Shown in pieces: positions 35,730 through 49,100 of a DNA stretch of 64,000 bases. Where the stretch lies: NCBI GenBank assembly GCA_020543525.1, contig JAHYIO010000001.1:1240001-1304000 (forward strand). The letters run 5' to 3'. The stretch is from Coriolopsis trogii (Eukaryota > Basidiomycota > Agaricomycetes > Polyporales > Polyporaceae). The notes beneath the pieces are model-generated. The model made no database searches and was not told where the DNA came from. It saw only the letters and a program-made list of their open reading frames with translations. A program made the translations under genes and the position numbers. Position 1 is the stretch's first letter; each line of letters opens with the position of its first letter.

Positions 35730-38700
35730 TCAGTGAGTAGCAGACCCATTCCCCTCTGTCACGATGACGCTCAGCTGTGTATCGGCCTCGGCCGCGATGA
35801 TCTGTGTCTCGGCGAGCGCACTTTGCAGGGCGGCTCCCGAGTCGTCTATGGAATGCAAGAATCGCAGAATCTCCCGACACAGCTGCCAATCCTGCGCGGC
35901 AACCGCACTGCGAAGAAGGCGGATAGCATCCCCGTTCATGCCGTCCAGCTGCTCTAAGCCGTGCAACACCAGCAGGTACGAGCCGGCCGTCTTCAGACGA
36001 CCAGAACCCAGACAAGACTGGAGGGGGTCATGTAACTATCATCTTGTGAAATGATGTTTCAACAACGCTCACCTCAAAAAGCATCTTGGGATTGCCGACA
36101 ATGTCGAAAAGGCGTGGCCATCTCGTCATCTCAATCTTCCTCGCGCAGCCGACCACCACATCCAACGCGTCGTCGAAATGGTCCAAGAACTCGATTGTGG
36201 ATGGTAACAGTCCACTGGTCTTCGCGCCCCCGGCCTCACCGTCCTCTGGCGGAGCCTGGGCGTCTTCCTCGACCACGGTATGGAGCAGAATCTCCAGCGC
36301 GTGAGCAAAGTAGACCAGATGTTGGTAATATGACGCGAAGGCGACAGCTTCTTTGCGTTGAGAATTCTCGAGATGAGTCAGCAGGATATGGTGCAGGAAG
36401 AGATGGGACTGAAGGTCTTGTCAGACATAGTTGTCAAGACACTATTGGACAGACTTACGCTGGTGACGTGACGGAACATCGCGAACGAAAGGCTTGTCCT
36501 CGTCGCAGCCTCAACCTCGACGCCGATGATAATTCCCTTGTCCATTAATACCGCTACGTAGAGTCAGCATCCCTGATCCATGTACATAAGCGCTACACTC
36601 ACATAGAGGGTAGAAGTCGAGCGGAATATTCACGCTCTCTTTGACATGATCGAGAGTGACAGCGCCGTCCTCAGCTGGGGGCGAACCGGATTCGATCGCC
36701 AAGGCGTTCAGCCATACACGTATACCCTGACCATCATAACCCCATAACGAGTTTTCCAACGTCCCGATGCCCCGCAGATGGATCCAACAGAACTCGATTC
36801 GGTCGGCTAGGATTTGCATGTCATACCTCACCTCGCCCTCTTCTGACTATATACGCCGGTGAGCATACCCCGGACAGTGAACAGCTTGCTACGACGCACC
36901 TTGCGAGGGCGGAGCAAAACAAGCCTACCTCCAACAATCATCAGCACGGTGGCCACAGCCAGATCTTCCGCAGGATCGCCAAGCTCTGCACCGAAGACTT
37001 CGTCAGTATCTTCGTCGACCAATGCGAGATGCGAACGAGGCATACGCACGCTTCTGTGCAGAAGGTATCATCCAGCTGAGCACTCTCACGGCATTCGGAA
37101 CAGCAACGACGCCGTTGAACGTTATGCTCCCACACAAATGGAGCTTGATCGACTCCGCGGTAGGGACGATGAGGTAGTGGTAGAGTGTGTTATCCGCCGT
37201 GTACACCAGGAGCGAGTTGTCGACAAGAGAGAGAATGACAACAGCGGACGGTATGAGTTCGCGATGCAAGACGTTCTGGTTGCTCAATTCCAGATCCCGC
37301 GAATACAGTCGCACCTTCAGACAAACGAAGAGTAAGAATAACCCCTGACCAAGAAGCAAACGGTTGCTCACCTGATACCCACCCGCCACCTCCACTGCGG
37401 CAATGAGGACGTGGTGGAACCATAGCAGTCCACCCTTGACAGTGAAAGCCTGTTCCTGACGCTCATCCGCGAACATCTTCCACCGTCCAGAAGTGGAACT
37501 ATAGTGTACGAGCCCTCGTCGCCCAGCTATTGCAATCAACCTGCCATCCGCGCTGAGAGACGAGTATCTGATCGGCCAGTTCGCTGACATGTAGTCCTGG
37601 GGGACCTTGATGTGCTGCCAAACGTCCGCTTCGGGATTGATAACGCTCATGTCAGGTTGGTCTGCCCCGCGGTACACGAGGACACGGTCGTCCATCTGCA
37701 AGAATGCATACTGAGTGTTGTCCTGAGAACTGCATTAGCAACGCAAGAAGACAGCCTAGCGTAGTCTCTACCCACTGGTGAATGCTGTCCGGTCGTCGCG
37801 CTCTTTGCCACAGGCAAGACGAACAACTGACCATCAGGTTCTGCTTGTGAGTCAGCGTCATCCTCCCTATCCTCCCAGGGATGACTCACTGTTCGGAGAA
37901 GACTGAGCCAACATGATAAGCTCAAAGTTCCCCGGAGCCCAGAACTAAACGATTCATGTCAGGGGTACCTTGACACCGAAAAGGGACAACCAACTCACCA
38001 AACTTCGTACACCATACATGAATGCGTCCTGGAACCTCTCCTCGTCGACTTCATACTCGACGCCAAAGCCCCAAGCGAGGCACCGTCCACCGACACTCCA
38101 AATCGCCCACCCTTTCTCCCAACCGACAGCGAGAACATACCCATCCGAGCTCCACTCCATGGTACACACAGATCCCGTCCCGTCCCTAGCGTACATGTTC
38201 GGGATCTGCAACACCTGTGGCGCAGGTACGACCCCGTCCAGGGATGGGAAGCTCGTAAACTCCACCGCGCCGCTACATCCCATATCCAGTTAGCCCCGAG
38301 ACGACCGCAGGACAAAGTAAAAGAGGACAATCTCACTTGTATGTGCCGATAGCTAGCATGGAGAATTTCGGGTTCAGAGCAATCGCCATCGCTCGTCGGG
38401 GCTCGTGGTACGAGTACCCGGCGACGTCTCCGGGATCGACGTGCTTGCGCTTCTGCACCCAGCGTGGCGGATCGACATGGTGTATACACGTCCCATGCCA
38501 CTCCGACGCCGGCATAGAAGTCACGCTATCGGTGGACTGGCGACCGTGTGCAAAATGGTCCATCTATACAGGGACGTAGATGAGAATAGAGATGCGACTC
38601 GCAGCAAAGACGAACATCACACCTGTGCACGTTGCTCGCCGTCGACGCTCGCTTCCGACGCGCTCGGGTTCAAGTCGCGATCTTCGTACAGTTGAACCAA

Positions 38701-39649
38701 GTACGCTCGCCCATCGGACGTAATCCACGTCTCAAAGCCAGTCGTGCGGTGGTAGGAGATATGGCATACAGCAACTATATGACCTTTTAGGTGCATGTAT
38801 GCGGGGTGTATGTTGACCAGGGACGTACCATCCGCATCTACCAGCCACGGCATCTCCTCTTCACTAACCACCCATGTGTCATACCCTCCTCTCTGTCCAC
38901 CGTCGCCATGAATGTCGGGCCACGGTACGCGCTGTATAGAGGGCGGGCTTCCCGTCGAGAATAGGATATTATCCTTGCGCGGGGAGACACTGCGAGGATC
39001 GACTATGAGTACCCGCAGGAGCACAAAGCACGCGGCGCAAACATACCTCAAGAGCGTGCCCTCGATCTTGATGACCCCCTCCAACCGGAGACTGAGGGAC
39101 TGGAACGGCAGAGCCTCTCCCGCCCCAGGAAGGAAATGCCGTGCCGCGTTGGGTGCGAGCGGCGGCGACTGGTACGGCACTTCCTCCGCGTTGTGCTCGA
39201 GCGTGACAAGTACGAGGTACGACTCGGTCGTCTGTTCGTGTATGCAACCCTCCATTCACCGAACTGCCAAGGCCAATACGAGCACGGTCTTACACACCTG
39301 TATGACCATCCTCTGCCCGTCTGGCGACCAGTGAAGGTGCGAGTTCTCGCCGTGCTCCTGTAGAGACGTCGGTGTCCGCGAGAGATGCGCTAGGACCGCA
39401 GATGGCTGTATGCGATGAATTCACCGTTCAGGACTGCATTCGACAGCATATAGTCGGGTCTCGGATGCCTCTGGAAGACACCGGTTTCAATCGACGTACC
39501 CGAACGCGCCAGAGTGACAGTCCGCTCTTCGTGAGCGCCGCGAAGAGTGTCTTCCGGGGACTCGGGACTATGGAGAGCACCAACTCGCTTGGTAGGGGAA
39601 GCGGAGGCACGCTGGAGAGCTGCCTCGCAGCGGAGGTCGGGAAGTACAT
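35730..39649 (-). CDS. RIC1: RIC1, subunit of the Ric1-Rgp1 GEF for Ypt6/Rab6
   Basis: Ric1 with Rgp1 activates the Golgi GTPase Ypt6 for endosome-to-Golgi transport. The N-terminus MYFPTSAARQLSSVPPLPLP and the following FAALTKSGLSLW open a beta-propeller built from WD-like repeats (HLHWSPDGQRMVIQ, CTMEWSSDGYVLAVGWEKGW, RYSSLSADGRLIAIAG). The RIC1 domain has RYDMQILADRIEFCW, WGYDGQGIRVWLNAL and VNIPLDFYPL. The helical C-terminal part carries HLFLHHILLTHLENSQRKEA, the family signature VVGCARKIEMTRWPRLFDIV with GNPKMLFE, and DWQLCREILRFLHSID. About 1,080 residues over a dozen or more exons. A decayed copy of one exon region lies just downstream, beyond its 3' end. Confidence 0.94.
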
Positions 39650-40075
39650 GGCGATGAACCAGAGCTGCGTCAGAGGCCAACTGGAGAGTCGGAAGGCCCG
39701 AGTAGTCGCGAGATTCACTCAAGGGGGAAATTGAAAAGCGGTCGCATGAAGGAGGAATAGAGTTGGAGGCACATACTTGGTCTCTCGCGATGATGTAGAC
39801 GCGAGCGGCTATTTCCACTGGGTGGCAGTCAATTGGACATCTGATTCGCCTCGGGCACGTATTCGAGGAGCTGGAGTCTGCTTGAATAGGCATTCGACGA
39901 CGCGAGGAGCTAAGGAATAAGAGCTACTGACTACTGGCTAGAAATACACAGATGGTACAGCGGGGGAAAATGAGGACAATGCACGAGCGATGAAATAACG
40001 AAACACCGGTCACTGAGCATGGGAGTGGAAGAAATCATACAGGAATACTATGCTAGAGAACCGCGTCCTGACTCC
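39650..40075. other. Intergenic, RIC1 promoter side
   Basis: This 426 bp lies between the RIC1 start and the PRELI stop, both minus strand. It holds the RIC1 promoter and PRELI 3' UTR. No element is recognised. Confidence 0.4.
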
Positions 40076-40978
40076 TCAGCCCGACCGCAACCAGAACTTC
40101 CACCTAGACCACATGCCCCCTCGAGCGGATTGAGCACTCTGGTTGGCACCCTCTCCTGCTGCGCCACTTGCAGCTACTTCGCGGTGTGTGGATGCGTTCG
40201 CCTCCACCGCTGGGTGACGGTGAGAGGCAAGGAAGGAACTGGGTGCGCCCATGGTCATGGGCTGCATACGAGACTGGCGGATGAGGTTCAGGATGACAGC
40301 GAAGCCCTCACGAGACTAAGTTCCACAGCAGTTAATCTCATGCATGGTTAATCTAGTTTCATACGATTACTCACCCGTTGTATGTTCGCCTTGAACTTGG
40401 CGAGCCCATAGTTCTCAATCTTCTTCGTCAAGCCCCATCCAAAGCCCGACATGAACCTCGCCTCAGTGGTCTGTAAGGTTTTACTGACGCAACCTATCAG
40501 CACCCGCTTCCCCTATCTCTTTGGTTGAGATATAAAGTAAGTTGTGACGTACCCATCGTCCGTCTGGCGAATGTGAATGTGCTCCTCAACGCGCATGACC
40601 TTGACGTGGTCCAGGTTTTTCGTCGTGCACCGCATCACCTTCCCGAGGGGGTCGACCTCGCTCTCCTCAAGCACCCACGACTCTGCCCTCTGCATGATCC
40701 CCTTCGGGGCCCACTTTGGGAGTGAGCCGGTCTTGAGGATGAGCCGGGTGGTTATAAGCGAGCCCGAAGGCGTCACTTCACGCGAGATGACGTCGCAGGA
40801 AAGGATGTGCGACGCATACGGGTTGGGGTATCGTAAAAGATAGGCAAGGGAAACGATGGACCAGGGATCGCTGCGAGGGGCGCGCACTCAGCATCTGTGG
40901 GAGCGCGAGCGGCGTAGCCAGAGCATGACAGAAAACGGCCAACTCACTCGTACAAGAAGGACTGGGTGTAGAACCTCA
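40076..40978 (-). CDS. PRELI/MSF1 (Ups-family) mitochondrial lipid-transfer protein
   Basis: Ups proteins move phosphatidic acid or phosphatidylserine across the mitochondrial intermembrane space together with Mdm35. Four to five exons: MRFYTQSFLYD spliced to DPWSIVSLAYLLRYPNPYASH, then VLSCDV-like ILSCDVISREV, RLILKTGSLPKWAP, the signature SWVLEESEVDPLGKVM, and EARFMSGFGWGLTKKIENYG. The C-terminal exons give LAKFKANIQRSREGFAVILN and LIRQSRMQPMTMG, then a variable Ala/Ser-rich tail ending WSRWKFWLRSG. The start Met (40978) begins the PRELI domain directly, as in Ups1-3. About 235 residues; which paralogue it is cannot be decided. Confidence 0.93.
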
Positions 40979-41487
40979 TTGCAAACGATCCCGGTGTACT
41001 TGTTCAGCTTCGAGTGCAAACAGGTTGGATTAACAGACAACTACGACACGGCGTGTAAAGTACGAGGGGAGGGAGATGATGAAAGGAGGTGGATGGGAAG
41101 GAGCGCGAACTAGACACGGCTCGCCCCTTCTACGCGTGCTAGCGCCCATGGCCAGGCTTCGACTTCTTTACCCCGCATTCCACTCAGAGCTCCATCGCCT
41201 TCGCTCGAATAGTCTCGCCCCTATAGCTCGCCCCTACTTCCGTCCGTCGATGCGCCTCCGGTGCCCATGTCTGCAATGCCTCATGATCCTCACCATCTCG
41301 CGGATGTGCGCGACTCGTCAGCAATGCCGAACACAGCTCCCGATCCACGTTGACGTCCGGCGAGATTGTAATCAGGATGATACATATGGCAAGCTGTGTA
41401 ACCGGGCAATCACGACCAACATGACAATTACAATAAACAATAAACTATATCGGTCGATGAACTCTAGCTGAACCGTACAGACCAAGT
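40979..41487. other. Intergenic, PRELI promoter side
   Basis: This 509 bp lies between two minus-strand genes. No gene is seen. A weak AT-rich stretch near 41418-41455 (ACAATTACAATAAACAATAA) probably belongs to the 3' end of the hydrolase gene. Confidence 0.4.
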
Positions 41488-43238
41488 CTACTGGCCATCC
41501 TCATAGTCAAAGTAAGCAGTATCTCTCGCGCGGCCGTCCTCGGACACGAAGATTTGGAGTCCATCAAAGCCAGGACGAATCCAGATGGGGTCGCCTTGCA
41601 TGTCGAGGGTGGCCAAGCCCTTCTTCACGCTCTCGGTGAGCTCCTTCGGAGGTATGGCACGCCCGCCAATAGCAGCGAGGAGAGTCTCGTACTCCTCGTG
41701 TGACACCGAATGGCTGAACCCGACCAAATACGTCCGCTGCGCCTGCAGCTGTCGGGCGTACTCGACCGACTGCGCCAAGCTCAGATGTGAGAGATGTTCT
41801 TTGAGGGCGAGACAGTCGAGTATCACAACGGGTGGTGGGCGACCAGGAGTCGACCCAGAGGATCGGACGTATTCCATGATGTCGTCAGGAATCCTGGAGA
41901 CGTCCGAGATGTATGCCACAGCATTCTGGATGATGAATCCAAGGCACATGAACTCTTCTCTCTTGGTGGGAGTCGGCACACGTGTCCCCACCGGCGTGCC
42001 CGGCAAACCTGAGGACCAGGGACTGGTGTTCGCCGAGGCATGATCACGGCCGTGATCTGCGAGAGTTGGAACAGCTTTCACAGGCTTTGCACCACAAAAG
42101 CCATGAGGGACTGTGCATTGGGGCGGGCGATGTTAGCATATCCCCATGTGTGTCTGTTTGCATACGAACCTGCAAATGGCTTGATCATGATACCAGTCCC
42201 GTCAATCTCAAACTCCTCGCGGTCGCTGACCCATGGATGCCATCTGAACTCGGGTACCTATCATGAATTCGCTCAGTGGTGAGGCCACACGGGAGATAGT
42301 TCGCGCAGCCTGTCACTCACGTCTCCTCCACCAGATGCAAACTCCTTTTGAACCAGATACGGGAACGCGATCTTGACCGCCTCAAACGTGTCCGCGGACA
42401 AGTAGATGTCCACGTAAGGTTGAACGGCACCGCCCAACGTCCAGCCTAGCGAACGCACAGTTTAGCTCAACTCAGCGGCGGAGAAAAGGTACGCGGGTGC
42501 GGCGTTTGAAAGGTGCTAGGAGGCACAGGACGCCGCGCCACCACTGAAGTAGAGTTATCAACTAGACTCACCCCGCAGGTCGTCCAATCCATTCATAGCT
42601 GCAATGTATTCGAAATTCGGTGAGCATCCCCGCCGATGACCGAGCGAGCAGAAAGACCGGACGACGCACCATCCGCATGGCCGTGGGTAATGAGGACTGC
42701 ATCGATATGGCGGAGGCCGTATTTCGGGAACCACTCTACGGCAGAATGGAGGAAGCTCTTCCCGACGTCTATAACGATCGTCCTGAGCGAAAAGAGGGAT
42801 AGAGACACAAGCGCAGGAGAACCAGAACTGTCAACATGCTGTCCCTTCACTTGTACGTGGTTCGGAGGCACTCACTTGTACTCGCCGTCCCGGCCGCGGA
42901 CTCTGGCCACAGCGGAGGTATTGGCCTATCATATCAGATCCGGCGTCAGGGAGGATGTCTCCGGAGGGCCATATGGGCAGCGGGCAACGTACCCGCTTGT
43001 TCTTCCTCCCCTCTGGCATGAGGGTCGACAGACAGGTCTTGCACGGCTTCATGTGCGGCGGGCGGGTGAGGCAGTCTACGTGCGGGAGGGTGGAGGAAGT
43101 GCCCGTTCCGAGGAGGATGAACTCGACGGGGTCGTCACGGTCGTCCATGGAGTGCGTCAAGGCTTCGATGGAACCCATGTTCGTCGAGGAGGAGGAGGAG
43201 GAGGAAGAGGAGGGGATGTTGAAGGGTGAGGCGAGCAT
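41488..43238 (-). CDS. Metallo-beta-lactamase-fold hydrolase, PhnP-like
   Basis: About six exons. The N-terminal part has a Ser run, then VEFILLGTGTSSTLPHVDC. Cys residues follow in KPCKTCLSTLM. After an intron (phase 0 at KNKR) come ANTSAVARVRGRDGEYK and TIVIDVGKSFLHSAVEWFPK. The metal site is DAVLITHGHADAMNGLDD; the usual HxHxDH reads HxHxDA here. Later motifs are IKPFAVHHGRDH, AYISDVSRIP (bridging Asp), VVILDCLAL and LVGFSHSVSHEEY (final His). This arrangement resembles cyclic phosphodiesterases such as PhnP. The biological substrate is unknown in fungi. The start could also be the inner Met of MGSIEALTHSM, 20 codons downstream. Confidence 0.88.
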
Positions 43239-43808
43239 TGGTAGTCAGGATTGCGAGCTTTTATGTCGGGAGACGCGAAGGCTGACAATCTTGCCAGCCT
43301 GCACAGCGATGATCTCATTTCACTATCGGGACAGCTGCCCGCACGTGGGGAGGACGCCCGCATCAGGATGAGCCTCCAAAGGGAACTGTTGCATGAAGCA
43401 CTTCTACGGTGGGCGATGGACTAAGATTGGTTGGGAATCGGAGTGTGCGGCCGGGATAAGCTGGCACTGTGGCAGGCGGTGAATACTGTCCCATTTCCGC
43501 TGTCCCATGGGCGTTCAAGCAGCCCTGCATGCACGTGGCTGCCGGGAATGGGCGCCTTGCGATCGAGATGGATGCCGTTGAGGCTTCTCCGGTTCAGCGT
43601 ACGCGCGGCACTGGGCGGCACTCTCGCCACAGCGGCCAAAAACATACAAGTTCACCAACGCTATGTTCTTGATTCGAGTGCACCATATCCTACATGCCCT
43701 ATCACGACGAGTTCCGACTACTTCGGCCAGTACATAGCTGGTCATGCGTCAAGTCATTACTTCCACAGCGACAGAGGGTGCATCCCGCCGCAGGCATCCT
43801 ACTACCTA
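43239..43808. other. Intergenic, hydrolase promoter / DRG2 3' side
   Basis: This 570 bp lies between two minus-strand genes. The ORF at 43431-43847 (+) and the shorter antisense ORFs have no motif and run into the last exon of DRG2. Confidence 0.4.
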
Positions 43809-45908
43809 TCACTTCGTAAAGACTGTCAAACGCCGTCGTTAGTCTGAGAAACCATACATCGGGCTCCACTCCCCCCGATAGATACGCACTTGTCACCACA
43901 TCATCATCCGCGACATGATGGCTCAGCCCTACTTTCTGGGCATGCGGATTGAACTTCGACGACTTGCCCTAGTCCCAATGTTAGGCGGCAGACCTCTCAT
44001 AGTCTTCAATGTATCGCGCTTACCCTGCACGATCGAGCTGTCAGGAGGCTGCCTCAAGGAGATACTGGCGTCTCCGAACTCACCAGACTAGTGCATACCG
44101 GAAGTTGGCCGCCAAGGACCGATGAATACCATTACAAACGCCCTATACTCATGGTCAGAAACGCTCATTCCGGACCCTTGAGGCGCAGGGCTAACTCACC
44201 TCCACTGTGGCCCCTTTGCGTAAGCACACAGGGTCTGAGAGATCGGGGTGCGCCCCTCGTTTCTTGGTGTACACCTTTACAAGCCCGAGTTCATCCCAGA
44301 TACGCTCAATTAGGTAGTCCAAGCTGTAAAATGGATAGCATGCATCAGCTTCTGCTTCCAAGTCTGCATTTGTACGACGGACTTGAGGCCAAGCTCGCAG
44401 CTGATGACCACCGTATGATCTTCTCGTGCTAGCTTGTCCATTTGCTCAAGACTGATAGCGTCAATTTTGTTGTAGACATCTGGATCCAGGAACGGTGGGT
44501 GTGGAGCTCGGCAGCACATGGCTCGACATGCGTACATAGGCACGGAACGTATTTGCGTGTTCCTGTAGGTCATGGAAGCATATCAGTATGAGTAGTTTCG
44601 AGCCCACCCGAGGGAAGTGGAAGCTATACCTATCAACACGTCTATGAACTCGTCGGTTGTAATCTGCGCCGATGTCAGCTACGAAGACATTCGTCGAAGT
44701 CCGACAGAACCTACGTCTTCCCGGATCATTACGTCGCAGTTGTGCAGTTTGTCTGTACCCCAGACGATGGTGAGTCTTGATTCATATGGCCATCTAGGGT
44801 CCACCTACAGCTAGCCAAAATAGACCGTATAGTCTTCTCATCGGTCTTCGTCAATGGCACTGTCTTATTGATCTGGGGCCTCTGTGAATAGATTACAAGG
44901 AACGCCTCATGCGGGAATCTCACCGTTATCTGCGCAAACCCGGAGCCGGATTGAATTAGGGGTGCTATTACGACACGACGCGCAGCTAGTACTCACCCCA
45001 CCGGTGGTCTTGCGCTTGAAGACTACATCCGGTTTGTTCTTGTTGAGACGGATGCCGACGGCGTCCAACTCGATTTCTAGCAAGCGCCGCTGTTCCTCAG
45101 ACTTGGTCGCGTCCAACATGATGAGGATGAGATCCGCGGTCTTGGCTGTAGCCACAACCTGCCGCCCACGACCACGACCTTGACTGGCGCCTTCCACGAT
45201 TCCGGGCAGATCCAGGAGCTGTATGCGCGCACCCTCGTATTCCAGGACGCCAGGAATGGCCTGGCAGCATTGACGGCATGAGACATGCCAGACGTCATAG
45301 ACGAGTCAAGGGCGTACTCACAGTTAGGGTGGTGAACTCATAGGCCGCCGATTCGGACTGAGTGTGTGTGCATTTGCTCAGAAGAGTAGACTGGCAGGGC
45401 GGCGTCGGGCGGCGTCAGCGTACTCGCGACCGATGCATCCGCATCCGCAGACCAACCTTGCCCACTGAAGGGAAGCCGATGAGTGCAACGCGTGCGTCGC
45501 CAGACTTCTGAACATCGAATCCGGTCCCTCCTCCCCCAGACTTGGCGGTCGGCTCAAGTAATTGTGCGCGATATCGCGCAAGTTTGGCTTTCAGGGTACC
45601 CAGATGGTACTCTGTCGCCTACTTCGACGGATGGTGAACGGACTGCAGACGACGGGCATGTTGACTGATTTCACACCTTATTCTTCTGTGCTGTTATGCG
45701 ATGAGTTTTGACTGCATGCAGACCGATTATAACGACTCACTCCGCGCCATCTCCTCTATGAAAATAACAAGGTCAACACTCGGAGGTCCTAACGCGCATA
45801 CAAGCTTCCAGGGGCTCACCCTCGATCTCCTTGATCTATACCAGACGCATCTGAGTCGTGGCAGGGTGGGATGAATGTGTCGCGACTCACCTTCTCGATT
45901 ATACCCAT
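43809..45908 (-). CDS. RBG2: DRG2/Rbg2 translation-associated GTPase
   Basis: DRG GTPases bind DFRP partners (Gir2 for Rbg2) and act on translating ribosomes. Many tiny exons are joined. The first is MGIIEK, followed by IKEIEEEMARTQKNKATEYH and [18 protein letters not shown]. The G domain shows G1 GFPSVGKSTLL, G2 YEFTTLTAIPGV, G3 [19 protein letters not shown] and G4 [15 protein letters not shown] domain follows ([47 protein letters not shown]). [20 protein letters not shown] and RLNKNKP match DRG2 rather than DRG1. The last exon encodes only IFTK before TGA at 43809. Its acceptor was chosen because it restores the family ending DDDVVTIFTK. About 365 residues. Confidence 0.93.
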
Positions 45909-46131
45909 CGTGTGCTAAGTCTCCTTCACTGATATCTGTGCTCTGACGTGTCCTGTGCGGTGAAACAGGGTGGCTGCGAATGGTCCTGCGGGAGGAGTCG
46001 CGGTGGAGAGGACGCAAGTGCGCAAGACGCTGGTCATCGGGCTCGCGGCAAGGGCGGCTGTATGCATGCGCATGCATCATCCTTGACTCTCTCTCACCTC
46101 CTTTTCCCTCCGACCTCCTCTCACCCCCGTC
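45909..46131. promoter_or_regulatory. Bidirectional promoter DRG2/SSK2
   Basis: This 223 bp region lies between divergent starts. The 45 bp before the SSK2 ATG are CT-rich (CTCTCTCTCACCTCC and CCTCCTCTCACCCCC), a typical leader. A CGCATGCATGCGCATGCATC-like repeat of GCATGC lies at about 46061-46080. No TATA box is seen. Confidence 0.45.
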
Positions 46132-49100
46132 ATGCCTCATACGAAACGACACCAACCGACACTCTTCACTCACGTAGAAAACGATGCGGACGACGAGGGC
46201 GACGAATCCTGGCAGTCAAGCCCGCGCTCGCACCAGTATCCCTCATCCGGCGCGAGTAGCCTCAAGAGCAGGCTAAAGGCAAGACAAAGGAACGCGTTCT
46301 CCCCGAACCCCTCCAACCCCAACGTGCCGTTAGCATCCTCAGCGACATCACCTCCTACCTCGCTCCGCTCAAACTACACCAATATATATAACCAGTTCGT
46401 ACGTCGATACCGCATCGGCCGCAACAACGATGACGACCCACGGAACGATCCCGAGACGCACTACTACCAGCGCGGCTTCGGCCAGCTGCTAGAAGGGGTG
46501 GAGAGTGATGATGAAGACGTGCGCGTGGTGTCGGTCATGGGCGAAGCTGCTGACCGGATGTCCGCCATTATGCTCGACGACGACGTCGTCGAACCGCAGA
46601 GTATGGAGGACAGGGAGCGATTAGAGTGGCAGACGATGCTCGCGTCCGTCTTGGCTGGTGACGTTCTCAAGGCTGAAAACACGCGCATTGCTGTTGCCCT
46701 CAACTCCTCATCCGAAGAAGAGAACAATCCCCGTGCAGGCATCTGGCTAGGCATACGCGCCCGCTTTCACGGTCGTACCATCGAGCAGGAGCGCAAGAAG
46801 CTGGAGGAGCGGAGGCTACGGACGGTCGACTCTACCATCAAGGAGATCATGAACTTCCGCGTCCAGGACCTACCAGCGGACTTCTCGGGGAACCGCGAGA
46901 CGTACGCCCTTCAACAGGTGAATGGTGTTCTGCGCCGCCTGGAAATTGCCCATTCCCTATACCCCAGTCTCCGCGCGTTCTATCTCGACTATCCCGCCGC
47001 GACAGACGTTCAGTTCCAGTCGCGGTGCGACACGCTAAACACTTGGTCGACCGTTCTTACATCCCTGCGCCAACTCCTCGGTACACTCCGAAAATGGACA
47101 GGCAGCGAGCACCTTGATGTCGACCAACCCACGTCACATCCTCCCACACCCGGCGCGCCGAACGGTGAGCCTGCAGCTAACGGCGGCGGCGGGTCCACGT
47201 TTGTAGAGAGGCTGTTGAAAGACGAGGGTATACAGCGACAATTCGAGAAGGGCTCGATGACCACGATCCACGCGCTTGTTGGGACTACGCGCGACGCGCA
47301 CGTCAACCTTGCCCCAATGTTCCGCGAGATGAACCTTCCTTCTTTCGAAGAAGAACTAGTCCCTCTCGTTTCCTTCTTGACCAACCTTGCGCAGGCGGTG
47401 TTGCACGTCCGGTTGGCATATGCGCAGAAGCTGAAGAATCCGGACGTACTCATTATCGACCAGATGACGGATGACTTGAAGGTCAAGATCGGGTTCGCCT
47501 GTACGCTCAAGAGGCAGTATGAGGCGTTCCTGGTGCCCGACCCTGGAGGCAATTGGAAACTACCTCCGTGTATCAGGCCAGACTACGATGCGACTATCCT
47601 CGAAGCCCTCACATTCTTCTTCAAACTCATACACTGGAAGTTGAAGAGTGGAGCCAAGGGAATACACTTCAAGGAGACGGATGTCATCGAAGCGCAATGG
47701 GCGACCTTCAGTGACGTGAGTCTGACGATTCCTGGAGGCGCCTCCCTTGTTGCCGAGCAACTCTGGTACGGTCTTCCGGACCATGTTCAGAGCAGTACAT
47801 TCACAATTATCATAGCGCGCTCACGAACAAGCTTATCATCCGTGTCACGAACTATTTCGATACTTCAATACGTGTCCCCGGGATGACCGACGGCCCTTTG
47901 AGCCATGCATTGAATGGCCACATTCGGAAACCCCTCCGTACAAATGGAGTGAATGGCAAAGGACTTATGCAACAGTCGTTGACTACCGGGGCGCAGCCCA
48001 CAGGTGCTGGCATGCCGAAGGAACGTCTGGTCGGATGGTATAGCAAAGTGCTGGATGGCGTCAAGCAACGGTCTCGTAAATTGCAACGCTTGGCACGGTG
48101 AGCGATCCAGAGCTAACCACTCCTGAATATCACATCTCATATGAATCGACAGTGTCTTGTCAACCCGGTTCAGCGATTCGGCCGAGTACGACCTGGCAGA
48201 CGTCAATATCGACGTCTTCATAGCCACGTTGGTGGAATCCGACCATTTCCTCGTCTACACGCAAAGCTATGAGGAAGACGGCACATACATTGTCGCGCCC
48301 CCTTCGCTCCGCGACCATCCCGATGTCATCCGGCGACTTCTCGTGGACGCGTTTCACGTCAATGAAGTCGACGAGAGCACTTGGCTAATGGAGAGTGGAG
48401 ATGCCGAGCCGGACGAGGACGAGAACTCAGCGTATCTGCTTGTACTTTCGCCGCGCACACGTTTTCTTTGGAACGGCTTGGTGCTCATGTTACAGCTGCC
48501 CAGGATCGATCTCGAGATCGCGGACGACCGTGTACGTCTCATCGCTGACGGGTCGCAGCATAGGCTTGCAGCCGCGAAGAGGCATTTCACCGAGCTTTTC
48601 GAACCTGACGAAGACGAGGAGACGGGAGAGCCGCTTGAGGCAGCCATGCCGGCACTAACGTGCCTAGTAGAGCAACAGGCTCATTTGCCATCCGTGAATC
48701 GCGAGCTGCGCAAGATACTCCGTGCTACGAACCGGTTAGCGGAGTGCATCGTGCAGTCCGTGGACTATGTGCGGGAGACTCTGCGGGACGCAAGCAACTA
48801 CCAGGAACTCCTCGAAAACTGGTATGTTTTCGCGTCCGACCATGGAAATCATGTGCAGAAGTACATGGACCGTACTACGCTCCTGAAGTTCAACGAAGCA
48901 TTGATCAAGCTCGCCATCTCTTGGGTATCCTTCATATGCGATGACTGCGACCCGAACGACCGCAAGACGTTCCGATGGGCTGTGACTGCGCTCGAGTTCA
49001 CCCTGCATCGGACACGGCGGAACAACATCCTCCACCTTCCCGACGGACAATTCGAGTTGCTCCGCCAGAAGGTCGCGAGCTGCATGACCCTCCTCATCAG

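Noticed and set aside
35730..39649. APC4 (anaphase-promoting complex) as identity of the WD-repeat gene
   Set aside because: The downstream signature VVGCARKIEMTRWPRLF and the MYFP start match RIC1, not APC4.
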